From Burkholderiales bacterium (GTDB lineage: Bacteria > Pseudomonadota > Gammaproteobacteria > Burkholderiales > Nitrosomonadaceae), in NCBI GenBank assembly GCA_024235755.1, contig JACKLV010000008.1, positions 75,119-139,118 of the forward strand: DNA of 64,000 nucleotides, written 5' to 3'. Both the position numbers and the translations under genes were made by a program. How positions within the stretch are numbered: position 1 is the first letter of the stretch; every line of letters starts with the position of its first letter. The notes beneath the pieces were generated by a model, which searched no databases, was not told the origin of the DNA, and saw only the letters and a program-made list of their open reading frames with translations. Of the stretch, positions 25,797-34,724 are shown one piece after another.

Positions 25797-27104
25797 TTAC
25801 GGTTTATGTAGAAATTCAATACCGTTATGGCCGATATCGTGACGCATGTAGGAATTGTTGTAGCGAATTTGTTTGGTAAGTTCATAAGCGCGCTGCTGAG
25901 CAAGTTTGAGGTTATCGCCCAGTGCCGTTACACACAACACGCGTCCTCCGGCAGTTATAAATTGCTGCTGATCATGACTATTCAATGCTGTACCGGAATG
26001 AAAAATATGAAAATCATTTGTAGTATTCTGCTTAGTCATCAAATCAGATAACCCTGTAATGGAGTCGCCTTTCTGGGGGTTTTCAGGATAGCCGCCGGCT
26101 GCCATAACAATCCCCAAAGCGACACGTCTGTCCCAGTCAGTTTCAGCCTGATCCAGTGTGCCATTGAGCGCATGCTCTATCAATGAAGCAAGGTCGCTTT
26201 TTAAACGCATCAGTATCGGTTGTGTTTCAGGATCGCCCATGCGGCAGTTAAATTCCAGAACTTTAACCTGATTGTTCGGAGTGATCATCAGGCCGGCGTA
26301 TAGGAATCCAGTGTATGAAACGCCTTCTTGCGTCATACCCTGGACTACAGGATAAATCACTTCGCGTAAAATTTGTGCGTGCAGGCCAGGGGATATAAAG
26401 GGCGTGGGCGAATAAGCGCCCATACCGCCAGTATTGGGGCCTGTGTCACCATCAAACAGGCGTTTGTGATCCTGACTGGTGGCCAACGGTAAAATATGAT
26501 GGCCGTCACACATTACAATAAAGCTAACTTCGGTGCCCTGGAGGAATTCTTCGATAATAACTTCTGCACCCGCTTCACCAAACAGTTTTGTTATCAGAAT
26601 CTGATCAACTGCGGAATGTGCTTTTTCTAATGAAGGCGCAACAATAACGCCTTTACCGGCGGCCAGGCCAGCGGCCTTAATCACGATAGGCGCGCCTTGC
26701 TGCTCAATATATTCATGTGCAGCTTGTGCGTTTGTAAAAGTGCTATAGGCAGCAGTTGGGATATTGTGGCGTTGCATAAAGTTTTTAGCAAAACTTTTTG
26801 AGATCTCCAATTGCGCCGCCTGGCGGCTTGGGCCAAAAATCTTTAATCCCGCATCAAGAAAAGCATCGACAATGCCATCGGCCAAGGGTAACTCGGGACC
26901 AACAACAGTAAACGCGACTTTTTGGCTCTGTGCAAAATCAATCAGGGCTGGAATTGCTGTGATTGCGATATTTTCGAGTCCATGCTCATGTGCCGTTCCT
27001 GCATTTCCTGGAGCTACAAAAACTTTTTCAACGCGCGGCGATTGAATGAGTTTCCAAGCAAGTGCATGTTCTCTGCCGCCACTTCCGATGATCAGTAATT
27101 TCAT
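25797..27104 (-). CDS. purD: Phosphoribosylamine-glycine ligase
   Basis: PurD joins glycine to phosphoribosylamine with ATP, the second step of de novo purine synthesis. The 435-residue ATP-grasp enzyme shows family motifs: IGSGGREHALAWKL at the N-terminus, VGPELPLADGIVD, IVIKAAGLAAGKGV, DHKRLFDGDTGPNTGGMGA and EFNCRMGDPETQ. Length is slightly longer than average by a few residues. It lies 24 bases downstream of purH and ends the dusB-fis-purH-purD operon. Confidence 0.97.
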   Translation of the reverse strand: MKLLIIGSGGREHALAWKLIQSPRVEKVFVAPGNAGTAHEHGLENIAITAIPALIDFAQSQKVAFTVVGPELPLADGIVDAFLDAGLKIFGPSRQAAQLEISKSFAKNFMQRHNIPTAAYSTFTNAQAAHEYIEQQGAPIVIKAAGLAAGKGVIVAPSLEKAHSAVDQILITKLFGEAGAEVIIEEFLQGTEVSFIVMCDGHHILPLATSQDHKRLFDGDTGPNTGGMGAYSPTPFISPGLHAQILREVIYPVVQGMTQEGVSYTGFLYAGLMITPNNQVKVLEFNCRMGDPETQPILMRLKSDLASLIEHALNGTLDQAETDWDRRVALGIVMAAGGYPENPQKGDSITGLSDLMTKQNTTNDFHIFHSGTALNSHDQQQFITAGGRVLCVTALGDNLKLAQQRAYELTKQIRYNNSYMRHDIGHNGIEFLHKP

Positions 27105-27128
27105 ATGTATCTGTAAACTTTAATCTGT

Positions 27129-28688
27129 TTAGTGCCTGAAATGCCTTACGCCCGTGAAGACCATTGCTATATCTTGTTCATCTGCTGCGGCGATAACTTC
27201 ATCATCACGAATGCTGCCACCCGGTTGGATGACGGCGCGTGCGCCGGCCTGGACGACTACATCGAGACCGTCCCGGAATGGGAAGAATGCGTCTGAAGCG
27301 ACAACCGAGCCGGATAAGTTCAATCCTGCTTCCCGGGCTTTGATAGAAGCGATTCTTGCACTGTCAATACGGCTCATCTGGCCTGCGCCGATGCCGACAG
27401 TCTGGTTGTCGTGACAAAAGACGATGGCATTGGATTTGACGTATTTGGCAACACGCCAGGCAAATAGTAAATCGCACATTTGCTGCTCGGACGGTTTATT
27501 CCGGGTCACCACTTTGAGTTCGTTTCTGGACAGGTGAAAGTTGTCCGGTGATTGCACCAGGAGGCCGCCTCCGATACGTTTCAGGTCGTATTGGTGACTT
27601 GCCTGCTGCAATTCAAGTGTCAAAACACGGATATTACCTTTTTGTGCACAAATGATTCGCGCGTCCTCAGTTACATCGGGTGCGATAATGACTTCGACAA
27701 ACTGATTTAAGATTGCTGAGGCGGTTTGCACGTCGAGCGTCCGGTTAAATGCAATAATGCCGCCAAACGCAGAAGTCGGATCGGTAGCAAATGCGCGTTG
27801 ATATGCGGTCAGGACGTCATTTGCAACGGCGACGCCACAGGGGTTGGCATGCTTTACGATGACGCAAGCCGGTTCTTCAAAAGATTTAACGCATTCCCAT
27901 GCTGCATCGGTGTCGGCAATGTTATTGAATGACAATGCTTTTCCCTGTAGTTGGTGATAGCCAGCAAGTCCGCCAGGGACGGGTTGCAAATCCCGATAGA
28001 ATGCAGCTTTCTGATGTGGGTTTTCACCGTACCGCATGAATTGTATTCTGTCGAAGTTTAGATTCAGTGTGGCTGGAAAATCATTGTGGTGACCCTCGTC
28101 ATCGATTGCTGTCAGGTAATTGCTGATTGCACTGTCATATGCCGCCGTGTGCGAAAATGCTTTTTGAGCAAATTTAAATCGGCTGGCGGCGCTGACAGCA
28201 TTATTGCTCGATACTAACTCATCAATCAGAGATGGATAATCGGCAGGATCTGTAATAACCGTCACTTTCTGGTAGTTTTTCGCTGCAGCGCGAACCATGG
28301 TAGGACCGCCAATATCGATATTCTCGATCGCATTGACAAGAGTGCAATCAGTTCGGGCTATCGTCTGGGTAAACGGGTAGAGATTAACCACCACCAGCTC
28401 GATATCTGTAAAACCTGCTTGTTTCATAGTTGATACGTGATCCGGCAAATCAGCCCGAGCCAGTATGCCGGCATGTACTTTGGGGTGCAGGGTTTTAACG
28501 CGTCCGTCGAGCATTTCCGGGAAACCGGTGTAGTCGCTGATTTCTATCACTGGAATATCGTTTTCCTGCAATAATCCCGCAGTTCCACCTGTGGATAGAA
28601 TAGTTATACCGGATTGATGCAGTGCGCGTGCCAGATCGACGACCCCCGTTTTATCTGAAACACTGATCAGTGCTTGTTTGATAGCCAT
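27129..28688 (-). CDS. purH: Bifunctional AICAR transformylase/IMP cyclohydrolase
   Basis: PurH catalyses the last two steps of de novo purine synthesis, formylating AICAR with 10-formyl-THF and closing the ring to IMP. The 519-residue length is normal. The N-terminal cyclohydrolase domain has ALISVSDKTGVVDLA and the GTAGLL and LDGRVKTLHPKVHAG motifs; the C-terminal transformylase has FNNIADTDAAWE, the catalytic KHANPCGVA and DAFFPFRD. It begins eight bases after fis and is followed by purD. Confidence 0.97.
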   Translation of the reverse strand: MAIKQALISVSDKTGVVDLARALHQSGITILSTGGTAGLLQENDIPVIEISDYTGFPEMLDGRVKTLHPKVHAGILARADLPDHVSTMKQAGFTDIELVVVNLYPFTQTIARTDCTLVNAIENIDIGGPTMVRAAAKNYQKVTVITDPADYPSLIDELVSSNNAVSAASRFKFAQKAFSHTAAYDSAISNYLTAIDDEGHHNDFPATLNLNFDRIQFMRYGENPHQKAAFYRDLQPVPGGLAGYHQLQGKALSFNNIADTDAAWECVKSFEEPACVIVKHANPCGVAVANDVLTAYQRAFATDPTSAFGGIIAFNRTLDVQTASAILNQFVEVIIAPDVTEDARIICAQKGNIRVLTLELQQASHQYDLKRIGGGLLVQSPDNFHLSRNELKVVTRNKPSEQQMCDLLFAWRVAKYVKSNAIVFCHDNQTVGIGAGQMSRIDSARIASIKAREAGLNLSGSVVASDAFFPFRDGLDVVVQAGARAVIQPGGSIRDDEVIAAADEQDIAMVFTGVRHFRH

Positions 28689-28696
28689 TGTTTACC

Positions 28697-28939
28697 TTAT
28701 TTAATTTGATATCGCTTTATTTTTTGGCGCAGTGTATTGCGGTTGATTCCGAGAATCTCGGCGGCCTGCGTCTGATTGCCGTGGGTGTACTGTAAGATAA
28801 CTTCAATCAATGGTTTTTCCACGCTTAGAATTACCATATCATAGACAGGGCAGGGTTTTTCGCCATCCAGATCGTTGAGATATTTATCGATTGACTTTCG
28901 TATACAGCATGCAATTTCATTTTCGTTAATGGTGTTCAT
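28697..28939 (-). CDS. fis: Fis-family nucleoid/DNA-binding protein
   Basis: An 80-residue Fis homologue. The C-terminal helix-turn-helix is clear: QYTHGNQTQAAEILGINRN followed by TLRQKIKRY. Fis bends DNA, shapes the nucleoid and modulates rRNA, recombination and virulence promoters in other proteobacteria. The start ATG overlaps the dusB stop by four bases, the classic dusB-fis arrangement, so fis is translationally coupled. In betaproteobacteria purH commonly follows, as here. Confidence 0.95.
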   Translation of the reverse strand: MNTINENEIACCIRKSIDKYLNDLDGEKPCPVYDMVILSVEKPLIEVILQYTHGNQTQAAEILGINRNTLRQKIKRYQIK

Positions 28940-29952
28940 CCCACGGCTGCCTTTTCTTCTTTGAGGTAATGCAAATATTGATTGTAGCCAGCTAATTGTG
29001 TAAAGAAGCTATCCGTTTCAAAAAGCTGTTCTTCGCAAGTTTGCAGTTGATTCATTTTTTGGCGAAAACTGGCCGAACCAGCCAGGCCCTTCGTATACCA
29101 TGCAATATGCTTGCGCGCGATACGAACACCTGCATATTCACCATAAAAATCATAGAGATCATATAAATGCTGCATAAGCACATGATGGATTTCGCTTACC
29201 TTTGGTGGCGATAAATATGTGCCCGTATTTAAATAATGATCAATTTCTCTAAATATCCAGGGTCTACCCTGTGCCGCACGGCCGATCATAATGGCGTCAG
29301 CCTGAGTATACTCGAGTACCTGACGCGCTTTTTCGGGCGTTGAAATATCGCCATTAGCAATAACCGGTATATTTACGCTTGCTTTTACGGCAGCGATGGT
29401 GTCGTATTCCGCATTACCCCGGTATGCGCATGCGCGGGTGCGGCCGTGAATAGCCAGAACTTGAATACCGGAATTTTCGGCAATCTTGGCAACGGTCAAT
29501 GCGTTTTTGTTTTGTTGATCCCAGCCTGTTCTGATTTTAAGCGTGACTGGAATTTTTACAGCATTGACGACGGAACTGAGAATTGTTTCAACCAGTTTTT
29601 CATTTTTCATCAGCGCCGATCCGGCCATGACATTACAGATTTTTTTAGCAGGACACCCCATGTTGATATCAATGATCTGTGCGCCGTGTTCGACATTATA
29701 TCGTGCAGCAGCAGCCAGCATTTCAGGATCCGCCCCCGCGATCTGTACCGAGATGGGAGACACCTCACCATCGTGATTTGCGCGCCGCTTCGTTTTTTGT
29801 GATCCCCATAGCAACGAATTGCTGGTCACCATTTCCGAAACTGCCATACCCGCACCCATTTTTTTGCATAATTGACGGAAAGGGCGGTCAGTAACGCCAG
29901 CCATAGGTGCAACAATGAGCTTGTTTTTAAGTTGATATGCGCCGATTTGCAT
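28936..29952 (-). CDS. dusB: tRNA-dihydrouridine synthase B
   Basis: DusB is an FMN enzyme that reduces uridine to dihydrouridine in the tRNA D-loop with NADPH. The 338-residue product has the expected features: VAPMAGVTDRPFRQL at the N-terminus, INMGCPAKKICNVMAGSAL with the catalytic Cys, the LKIRTGWD segment, IHGRTRACAYRG and VIANGDISTPE, plus IGRAAQGRPWIF. It starts the dusB-fis-purH-purD operon; the operon promoter must lie in the roughly 310-base gap upstream. Confidence 0.96.
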   Translation of the reverse strand: MQIGAYQLKNKLIVAPMAGVTDRPFRQLCKKMGAGMAVSEMVTSNSLLWGSQKTKRRANHDGEVSPISVQIAGADPEMLAAAARYNVEHGAQIIDINMGCPAKKICNVMAGSALMKNEKLVETILSSVVNAVKIPVTLKIRTGWDQQNKNALTVAKIAENSGIQVLAIHGRTRACAYRGNAEYDTIAAVKASVNIPVIANGDISTPEKARQVLEYTQADAIMIGRAAQGRPWIFREIDHYLNTGTYLSPPKVSEIHHVLMQHLYDLYDFYGEYAGVRIARKHIAWYTKGLAGSASFRQKMNQLQTCEEQLFETDSFFTQLAGYNQYLHYLKEEKAAVG

Positions 29953-30262
29953 GCCGTGATGAAATTGTTTTAATACAGATAAAAGATAAAATCAGACAGG
30001 TTAGCAAGGAAGTGAATGGAGATTATTTTAATGCTGCCTTGCGTGTATGACTGCACGTCCATCCGATATTATATAAAGATAATTTTTCTGTAAGCAATAA
30101 TGTGTCATAAAAAATCAAAACATTTTTGTCAATTAAACTGATGTCATTCCCGTAACACAAAGATTACGGTAAAATCCCGGCGGACATTTCTATTCCGAGC
30201 ATTGATTTCCTAACCAAAAAATTTACTGACTTGGCGATGGGATCAATTACAGCCATTTGTTT
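29953..30262. other. Intergenic region upstream of dusB operon and glycosyltransferase
   Basis: About 310 AT-rich bases between divergent genes. A 6-base hairpin CCGTAA/TTACGG lies at 30150-30169. No gene, riboswitch or clear promoter consensus could be supported; it must contain the dusB-fis operon promoter. Confidence 0.4.
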
Positions 30263-30988
30263 ATGTATCTTTCTATTATTATTCCTGCTTTTAATGAAGC
30301 GCGCTTGATTCTTCAGTGCCTTGATTCGGTTTCTAAGTCGCTGGCCGCTAATCAGCGGCCCGGTTTTAAATACGAAATAATCGTAGTTGATAATAATTCC
30401 ACGGATGATACTGCAAAACTGGCAAGAAACGCTGGTGCTCGGGTGGTTTTTGAACCAATCAATCAAATCGGTCGGGCGCGTAACGCGGGTGCTGCATCCG
30501 CAGGTGGAGACTGGTTTTTGTTTGTTGATGCAGATAGCTTGCTGAACCAGGATATGATTGCGGATATTCTGAAAATGATAGATTCAGGGCGATATGTAGG
30601 TTGTGGCAGTGTTATGCGCATGCCCGATTCTCCCTGGTGGGGAACGCTAATATTGAAAGTCTGGACCGTAATCTCGGTTACGTTTCGTTGGGCTTCCGGA
30701 GCACTGGTGGTTTGCCGTGCAGATGCTTTTCGGGATGTTGGCGGGTTTAACCAGGATCTGTATGCTGCCGATGAAATCGATCTGAGCCGTCTGTTGAAGC
30801 AATGGGGCCGTAAGCGCCGCCTTAAATTTACCATTCTGAAACGTTTTCCGTTAGTTACATCAGCGCGTAAGTTGCGATTATATTCAGGCCGCGAAATGGC
30901 CAGTCAGTTTTTTCAGGTGCTTCTGAGTCCACGCAAATCCCTGCAAAACAAGAAGAAGCTGCCGGTATGGTATGACGGCCGGCGTTGA
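30263..30988 (+). CDS. Family 2 glycosyltransferase
   Basis: A 241-residue cytosolic GT-A glycosyltransferase: LSIIIPAFNEARLI at the N-terminus, EIIVVDNNSTDDTAKLAR, and the DxD-like metal site FLFVDADSLL, followed by DEIDLSRLLKQWG. There is no C-terminal membrane anchor, though the WWGTLILKVWTVISVTF segment is moderately hydrophobic. ATG 30263 is preferred over the TTG six bases upstream; neither has a clear Shine-Dalgarno. The sugar and acceptor are unknown, and no polysaccharide cluster surrounds it. Confidence 0.85.
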   Translation: MYLSIIIPAFNEARLILQCLDSVSKSLAANQRPGFKYEIIVVDNNSTDDTAKLARNAGARVVFEPINQIGRARNAGAASAGGDWFLFVDADSLLNQDMIADILKMIDSGRYVGCGSVMRMPDSPWWGTLILKVWTVISVTFRWASGALVVCRADAFRDVGGFNQDLYAADEIDLSRLLKQWGRKRRLKFTILKRFPLVTSARKLRLYSGREMASQFFQVLLSPRKSLQNKKKLPVWYDGRR

Positions 30989-31172
30989 CCGATAATTTCG
31001 GGCGCAGTTTGATTTGCATCTGGCAGTTGTTCCGATCATAAGGCACGGCATTCTCTGAATAGGGCTCATTTTTTGAGATCAAATATTGCGGTTGCAGTCT
31101 TGCACTGCTAAATAACGTGATGCTGCCGGCGAAATTTTAAATCGGTAGGCTAGTTGTTTTTGCAGTTGCCGT

Positions 31173-31775
31173 TCAAGCATGAATTACCCGTTTTCTATAA
31201 CTCTTCCAATCAAAATACGGCCCCGGATCTGTTTTCCGCCCCGGTGAAATATCAGCATGTCCGGCGATATCTTTAATGGGATAGTGTTTACACAGGCACT
31301 GGGTCAGCAAAACCAGTGTCTGGTATTGTGTTCTGGTAAACGGTTTACTGTCGCTGCCTTCCAATTCGATGCCGATGGAAAAATCGTTGCAGTGTTCTTT
31401 TCCCTGCCAGTTTGATTTTCCTGCATGCCAGGCGCGACGGTGGCAGGGTACGAACTGGATGACGCTGCCGTCGCGGCGGATAAAAAAATGGCAGGATACT
31501 TTGAGTCCGGTGATTGTGGCGTAGTACGGATGCGATTCTGGATCTAGTCGGTTGGTAAATAGTTCAACGACGCCGTTGCCGCCGAATTCCCCAGGCGGCA
31601 GGCTGATGCTGTGGATGACCAGCAAGGTGATTTTAGTATCGTTAGGACGTTCGTCGCAATTGGGCGAAGCAATAAAGCGAACACGATCGTCATAACGAAG
31701 GCATCCGTCAGCATCAATTTCCATAGGATTGTTCAAATTAATGATTGAGTGATCAAACATGTTTGATCGAATCAT
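31173..31775 (-). CDS. ampD: 1,6-anhydro-N-acetylmuramyl-L-alanine amidase AmpD
   Basis: AmpD cleaves the amide between anhydro-MurNAc and the stem peptide in cytoplasmic cell-wall recycling. The 200-residue product has the amidase_2 zinc ligands and AmpD-specific features: LLVIHSISLPPGEFGG (first His), a middle RRAWHAGKSNW, IGIELEGSD, and the C-terminal GHADISPGRKTDPGPYFDW with His and Asp ligands. No signal peptide is present, in keeping with the cytoplasmic form. In-frame Met6 or Met18 are possible alternative starts. Confidence 0.95.
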   Translation of the reverse strand: MIRSNMFDHSIINLNNPMEIDADGCLRYDDRVRFIASPNCDERPNDTKITLLVIHSISLPPGEFGGNGVVELFTNRLDPESHPYYATITGLKVSCHFFIRRDGSVIQFVPCHRRAWHAGKSNWQGKEHCNDFSIGIELEGSDSKPFTRTQYQTLVLLTQCLCKHYPIKDIAGHADISPGRKTDPGPYFDWKSYRKRVIHA

Positions 31776-31811
31776 ACCTGATTACCTGGACGATGCTCTA
31801 CAATAGCGGTT

Positions 31812-32441
31812 ATGAATTCTGGTAAATTTATTACCCTTGAAGGCATAGACGGTGCAGGCAAATCGACACAGCTTGAATACCTGACCGCATTGTTGCAACA
31901 GAAAGGACAGACACTGGTAGTGACCCGTGAGCCAGGCGGTACGCCACTGGGCGAACGGCTGCGTGCTTTATTGCTCGATCAGTCAAACGCCATGCATAGG
32001 GAAACCGAAGCGTTGCTCATGTTCGCGGCGCGGCGCGAACATATCGATAAAGTCATTACACCGGCGTTACAAAACGGTACTTGGGTGATCTCCGATCGCT
32101 TTACCGACGCCAGTTTTGCATATCAGGGCGGCGGCAGGGGGCTGAACTGGGATAAATTAACATTACTCGAACAGTGGGTGCAGGACGGCCTGCAACCGGA
32201 TTTAACATTGTTTTTTGATGTGCCGGTCGAAGTCGGCCTGCAACGTATCAGCACTATAAAAACGCCTGACCGGTTTGAACGGGAGCAGCAGGATTTCTTT
32301 CAGCGTGTGCGTGATGCATATCTGGCGCGTGCGCGCCAGCACCCGCGACGTATCCATATCATAGATGCGCGTCAATCTGTTAGTGCCGTTAGGGCGGAAG
32401 TGACCAGTATGGTTGAAACATTTTTAACAGATTCTCGGTGA
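31812..32441 (+). CDS. tmk: Thymidylate kinase
   Basis: Tmk phosphorylates dTMP to dTDP with ATP. The 209-residue product has the P-loop LEGIDGAGKST (residues 8-18), TREPGGTPLGERLR, the dTMP-binding DRFTDASFAYQGGGRGL and a lid region around TPDRFEREQ. It overlaps the next gene, holB, by four bases (GTGA), the standard tmk-holB pairing, and is divergent from ampD with about 36 bases between. Confidence 0.97.
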   Translation: MNSGKFITLEGIDGAGKSTQLEYLTALLQQKGQTLVVTREPGGTPLGERLRALLLDQSNAMHRETEALLMFAARREHIDKVITPALQNGTWVISDRFTDASFAYQGGGRGLNWDKLTLLEQWVQDGLQPDLTLFFDVPVEVGLQRISTIKTPDRFEREQQDFFQRVRDAYLARARQHPRRIHIIDARQSVSAVRAEVTSMVETFLTDSR

Positions 32442-33574
32442 TCAAGGTAATGGATCTGTTACCGGCCTGGCAACAGAACATGTGGGAGAGGCTGATGCGC
32501 GACGGAACATTGCGCAGCCATGCGTTGTTGCTCAAGGGCAGGCCAGGTATTGGGAAATACCTGTTTGCACATATGCTGGCCAAATCGCTGTTATGCGCCA
32601 CTCCGGACACGCGTTCATTTGCGTGCGGACAATGTGTCGGTTGCAACTGGTTTGAACAGCACTCACATCCCAATTTTGCGCTGATTGTGCCCGATGCGTT
32701 GGCCGTAATTCTGATTAGCCAGACCTCCGATGCCTATCGTTCAACGGAAGCTTCTGCAGTGTCCTCCAGTGACCAACCGGCGAAACAGCGGACCGGGCAG
32801 CAGATTACCGTTGACCAGATTCGTGGACTAAATGATTTTGTGTATCTCACAGGCCATCAGGCGGGCTATAAAATTGTGCTGATTTATCCAGCAGAAACGA
32901 TGAACACCGCAGCATCAAATGCGTTATTAAAAAAATTGGAAGAACCGCCTGAAAATACGCTGTTTATTCTGGTTTCGCATCAGTCGCAACGTCTGCTGCC
33001 GACTATTCGCAGCCGCTGTCTGCAGATTGCGATGCCCGCGCCTGATATTGAAATGGCGATTGAATGGATGTTGCAGCGCTGGCCGCAACGAACCGAGACC
33101 GGAAGACAGATAGATGCGCAACAGCGGGATAAACAGCAGTACGCGCATAAGTTGCTGGCATTGTCTGGATTTTCACCCTTTACGGCGCTGTCGCTACTGG
33201 ACGCGATCGAGCAGCATCAACAATTTATCGAAGCCGTGAGTACGCGCGCCCGTTTCGATCCGCTGGCGTTGGCCGGGGCGATGCAAAAACAGGAACTGAC
33301 CGTGACCATCGATTGGCTGCAAAAATGGTGTTACGATTTGACGGGCTTTCTTGCTGACAAGCGTGTGCGCTATCATCCGGATCTGCAAGCGAGGATACAG
33401 TCAGTGTGTCAGCAGATTAATTTGCAGGCATGTCTGGGATATTTGCAGTTTTTAAACGCGCGCCAGCCGTTATCGCGGCATCCTGTCAACCCACGTCTGT
33501 TTTTAGAGGAAATTTTTATCCAGTACGGCAGACTGCTTGCATCCGAGTCGTCAGTGCCTGAGTTTGACGAATAG
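32438..33574 (+). CDS. holB: DNA polymerase III subunit delta'
   Basis: HolB is the delta' subunit of the clamp loader. The 378-residue product has a Walker-A-like but degenerate GRPGIGKYLFA, a zinc-binding Cys cluster (C...CGQCVGC, around residues 52-69), QQITVDQIRGLNDFV, YPAETMNTAASNALLKKLE and the SRC motif in IRSRCLQI. The GTG at 32438 overlaps the tmk stop; ATG 32450 four codons later is an alternative. A 15-base perfect hairpin begins at the last base of its stop codon. Confidence 0.93.
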   Translation: MIKVMDLLPAWQQNMWERLMRDGTLRSHALLLKGRPGIGKYLFAHMLAKSLLCATPDTRSFACGQCVGCNWFEQHSHPNFALIVPDALAVILISQTSDAYRSTEASAVSSSDQPAKQRTGQQITVDQIRGLNDFVYLTGHQAGYKIVLIYPAETMNTAASNALLKKLEEPPENTLFILVSHQSQRLLPTIRSRCLQIAMPAPDIEMAIEWMLQRWPQRTETGRQIDAQQRDKQQYAHKLLALSGFSPFTALSLLDAIEQHQQFIEAVSTRARFDPLALAGAMQKQELTVTIDWLQKWCYDLTGFLADKRVRYHPDLQARIQSVCQQINLQACLGYLQFLNARQPLSRHPVNPRLFLEEIFIQYGRLLASESSVPEFDE

Positions 33575-33606
33575 CGAGTACTCTATCCTATGGATAGAGT
33601 ACTCGC
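33574..33606. terminator. Strong hairpin between convergent holB and DUF457 gene
   Basis: Arms GCGAGTACTCTATCC and GGATAGAGTACTCGC are perfectly complementary over 15 bases around a TAT loop. It lies in the 51-base gap between convergent genes and probably stops or protects both transcripts. No T-run follows, so the mechanism is uncertain. Confidence 0.65.
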
Positions 33607-33625
33607 AGTGACTGCGCAGAATGCT

Positions 33626-34705
33626 TCAGTCAATGTAAAAAAGCCCCCGGTGCCGAACCATTCGCCAGTCCGAAGCATCGTTTGGGCGGCATAGTCCGAA
33701 CTGAAACGAAGGCGGCAGTTCAGGGAATTTGAAACGCATGTCGTAAAACCAGTAGCAAAGCATATTGTCTGTCTGATCGATGCGTTCGAGCAGCGGATAC
33801 CGTGCAAACACACGGAAAGGCTTAAATGCGGGATGCTGCCAGGCGGTGTGGATCGTTTGGGATTGTCCGATATCGTCACCAAATTGCTTGAGCAATTGCC
33901 AGTGTATGTCGGTAACAGGACGATATGCAGCGTTCATTGTTAACAGCAGCCAACGGTTTGCGGGTTCGTTCTGGCGTGTTTTATCTGCACCGAGATCAAT
34001 TAGCGCGACATGGTAACGGCCGCTATCTTCGACAATGACCTTCCAATGGTACGGCGATAATGGCTGTGGCAACGCGCTGATGCGCGCATCCGGTATGCTG
34101 CTGGCGAAATGTTGCGCAATCTCAAGTGCTTGTGTGCGCAGCATCGACAAAAAGACAACGTAACCGGCTAGGATACACAGAGCTGCGGCCGCAGCAGTTC
34201 TCCGGCGCGGCCAACGCCATGCGGCGATCAGACCGATGAGAATGATTAAAGTAAACCATGGGTCGATTACAAATGCCAGTGGCAGCGCATAGCGTTCGGT
34301 TGAAAGCGGTGCAAACAGCATCAGGCCGTACGAAGTAATGAAATCACCAGCTATATGGATCGCCAGCCCCAGACATACAGGCAGATAAAACAGCCGCCAT
34401 CCATATCGCTGCGAACCAGTCCGGCCGGTCAGCCATGCAAATAGCAGTGCCAGCAGCCAGGCCCAGAATGGCAATAATACCAACGAATGCGTTGGCCCCT
34501 GGTGCCAGTTCAGATAAGTCAGCGTGTCGAACAGGCGCAGCGCGAAATCGATATCGGGAAATGCCGCTGCTGCAAATCCCGCGGCAACCTGTAGGCGCAC
34601 CGGCAGACCGATGGTTTTTGTTGCTAGCGCCGTTTGATGCGATTGGGTAGTGGCTGCGGCGCGTGCCAGCAACGCTCCGCTCAATGCATGTGTAAACGGA
34701 TCCAT
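33626..34705 (-). CDS. Membrane-bound DUF457/YdjM-type metal-dependent hydrolase
   Basis: The 359-residue product starts MDPFTHALSGALLARA, the typical metal-binding N-terminus of the YdjM/DUF457 family, with further conserved features DIDF and WHQGPTHSL (His/Asp ligands) and five or so membrane helices, ending with a soluble C-terminal domain of about 170 residues. Members are annotated as membrane-bound metal-dependent hydrolases; the substrate is unknown. It is convergent with holB and lies downstream of the TetR-like gene on the same strand. Confidence 0.85.
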   Translation of the reverse strand: MDPFTHALSGALLARAAATTQSHQTALATKTIGLPVRLQVAAGFAAAAFPDIDFALRLFDTLTYLNWHQGPTHSLVLLPFWAWLLALLFAWLTGRTGSQRYGWRLFYLPVCLGLAIHIAGDFITSYGLMLFAPLSTERYALPLAFVIDPWFTLIILIGLIAAWRWPRRRTAAAAALCILAGYVVFLSMLRTQALEIAQHFASSIPDARISALPQPLSPYHWKVIVEDSGRYHVALIDLGADKTRQNEPANRWLLLTMNAAYRPVTDIHWQLLKQFGDDIGQSQTIHTAWQHPAFKPFRVFARYPLLERIDQTDNMLCYWFYDMRFKFPELPPSFQFGLCRPNDASDWRMVRHRGLFYID

Positions 34706-34724
34706 GGATTAGTGGGTTAGTGGA

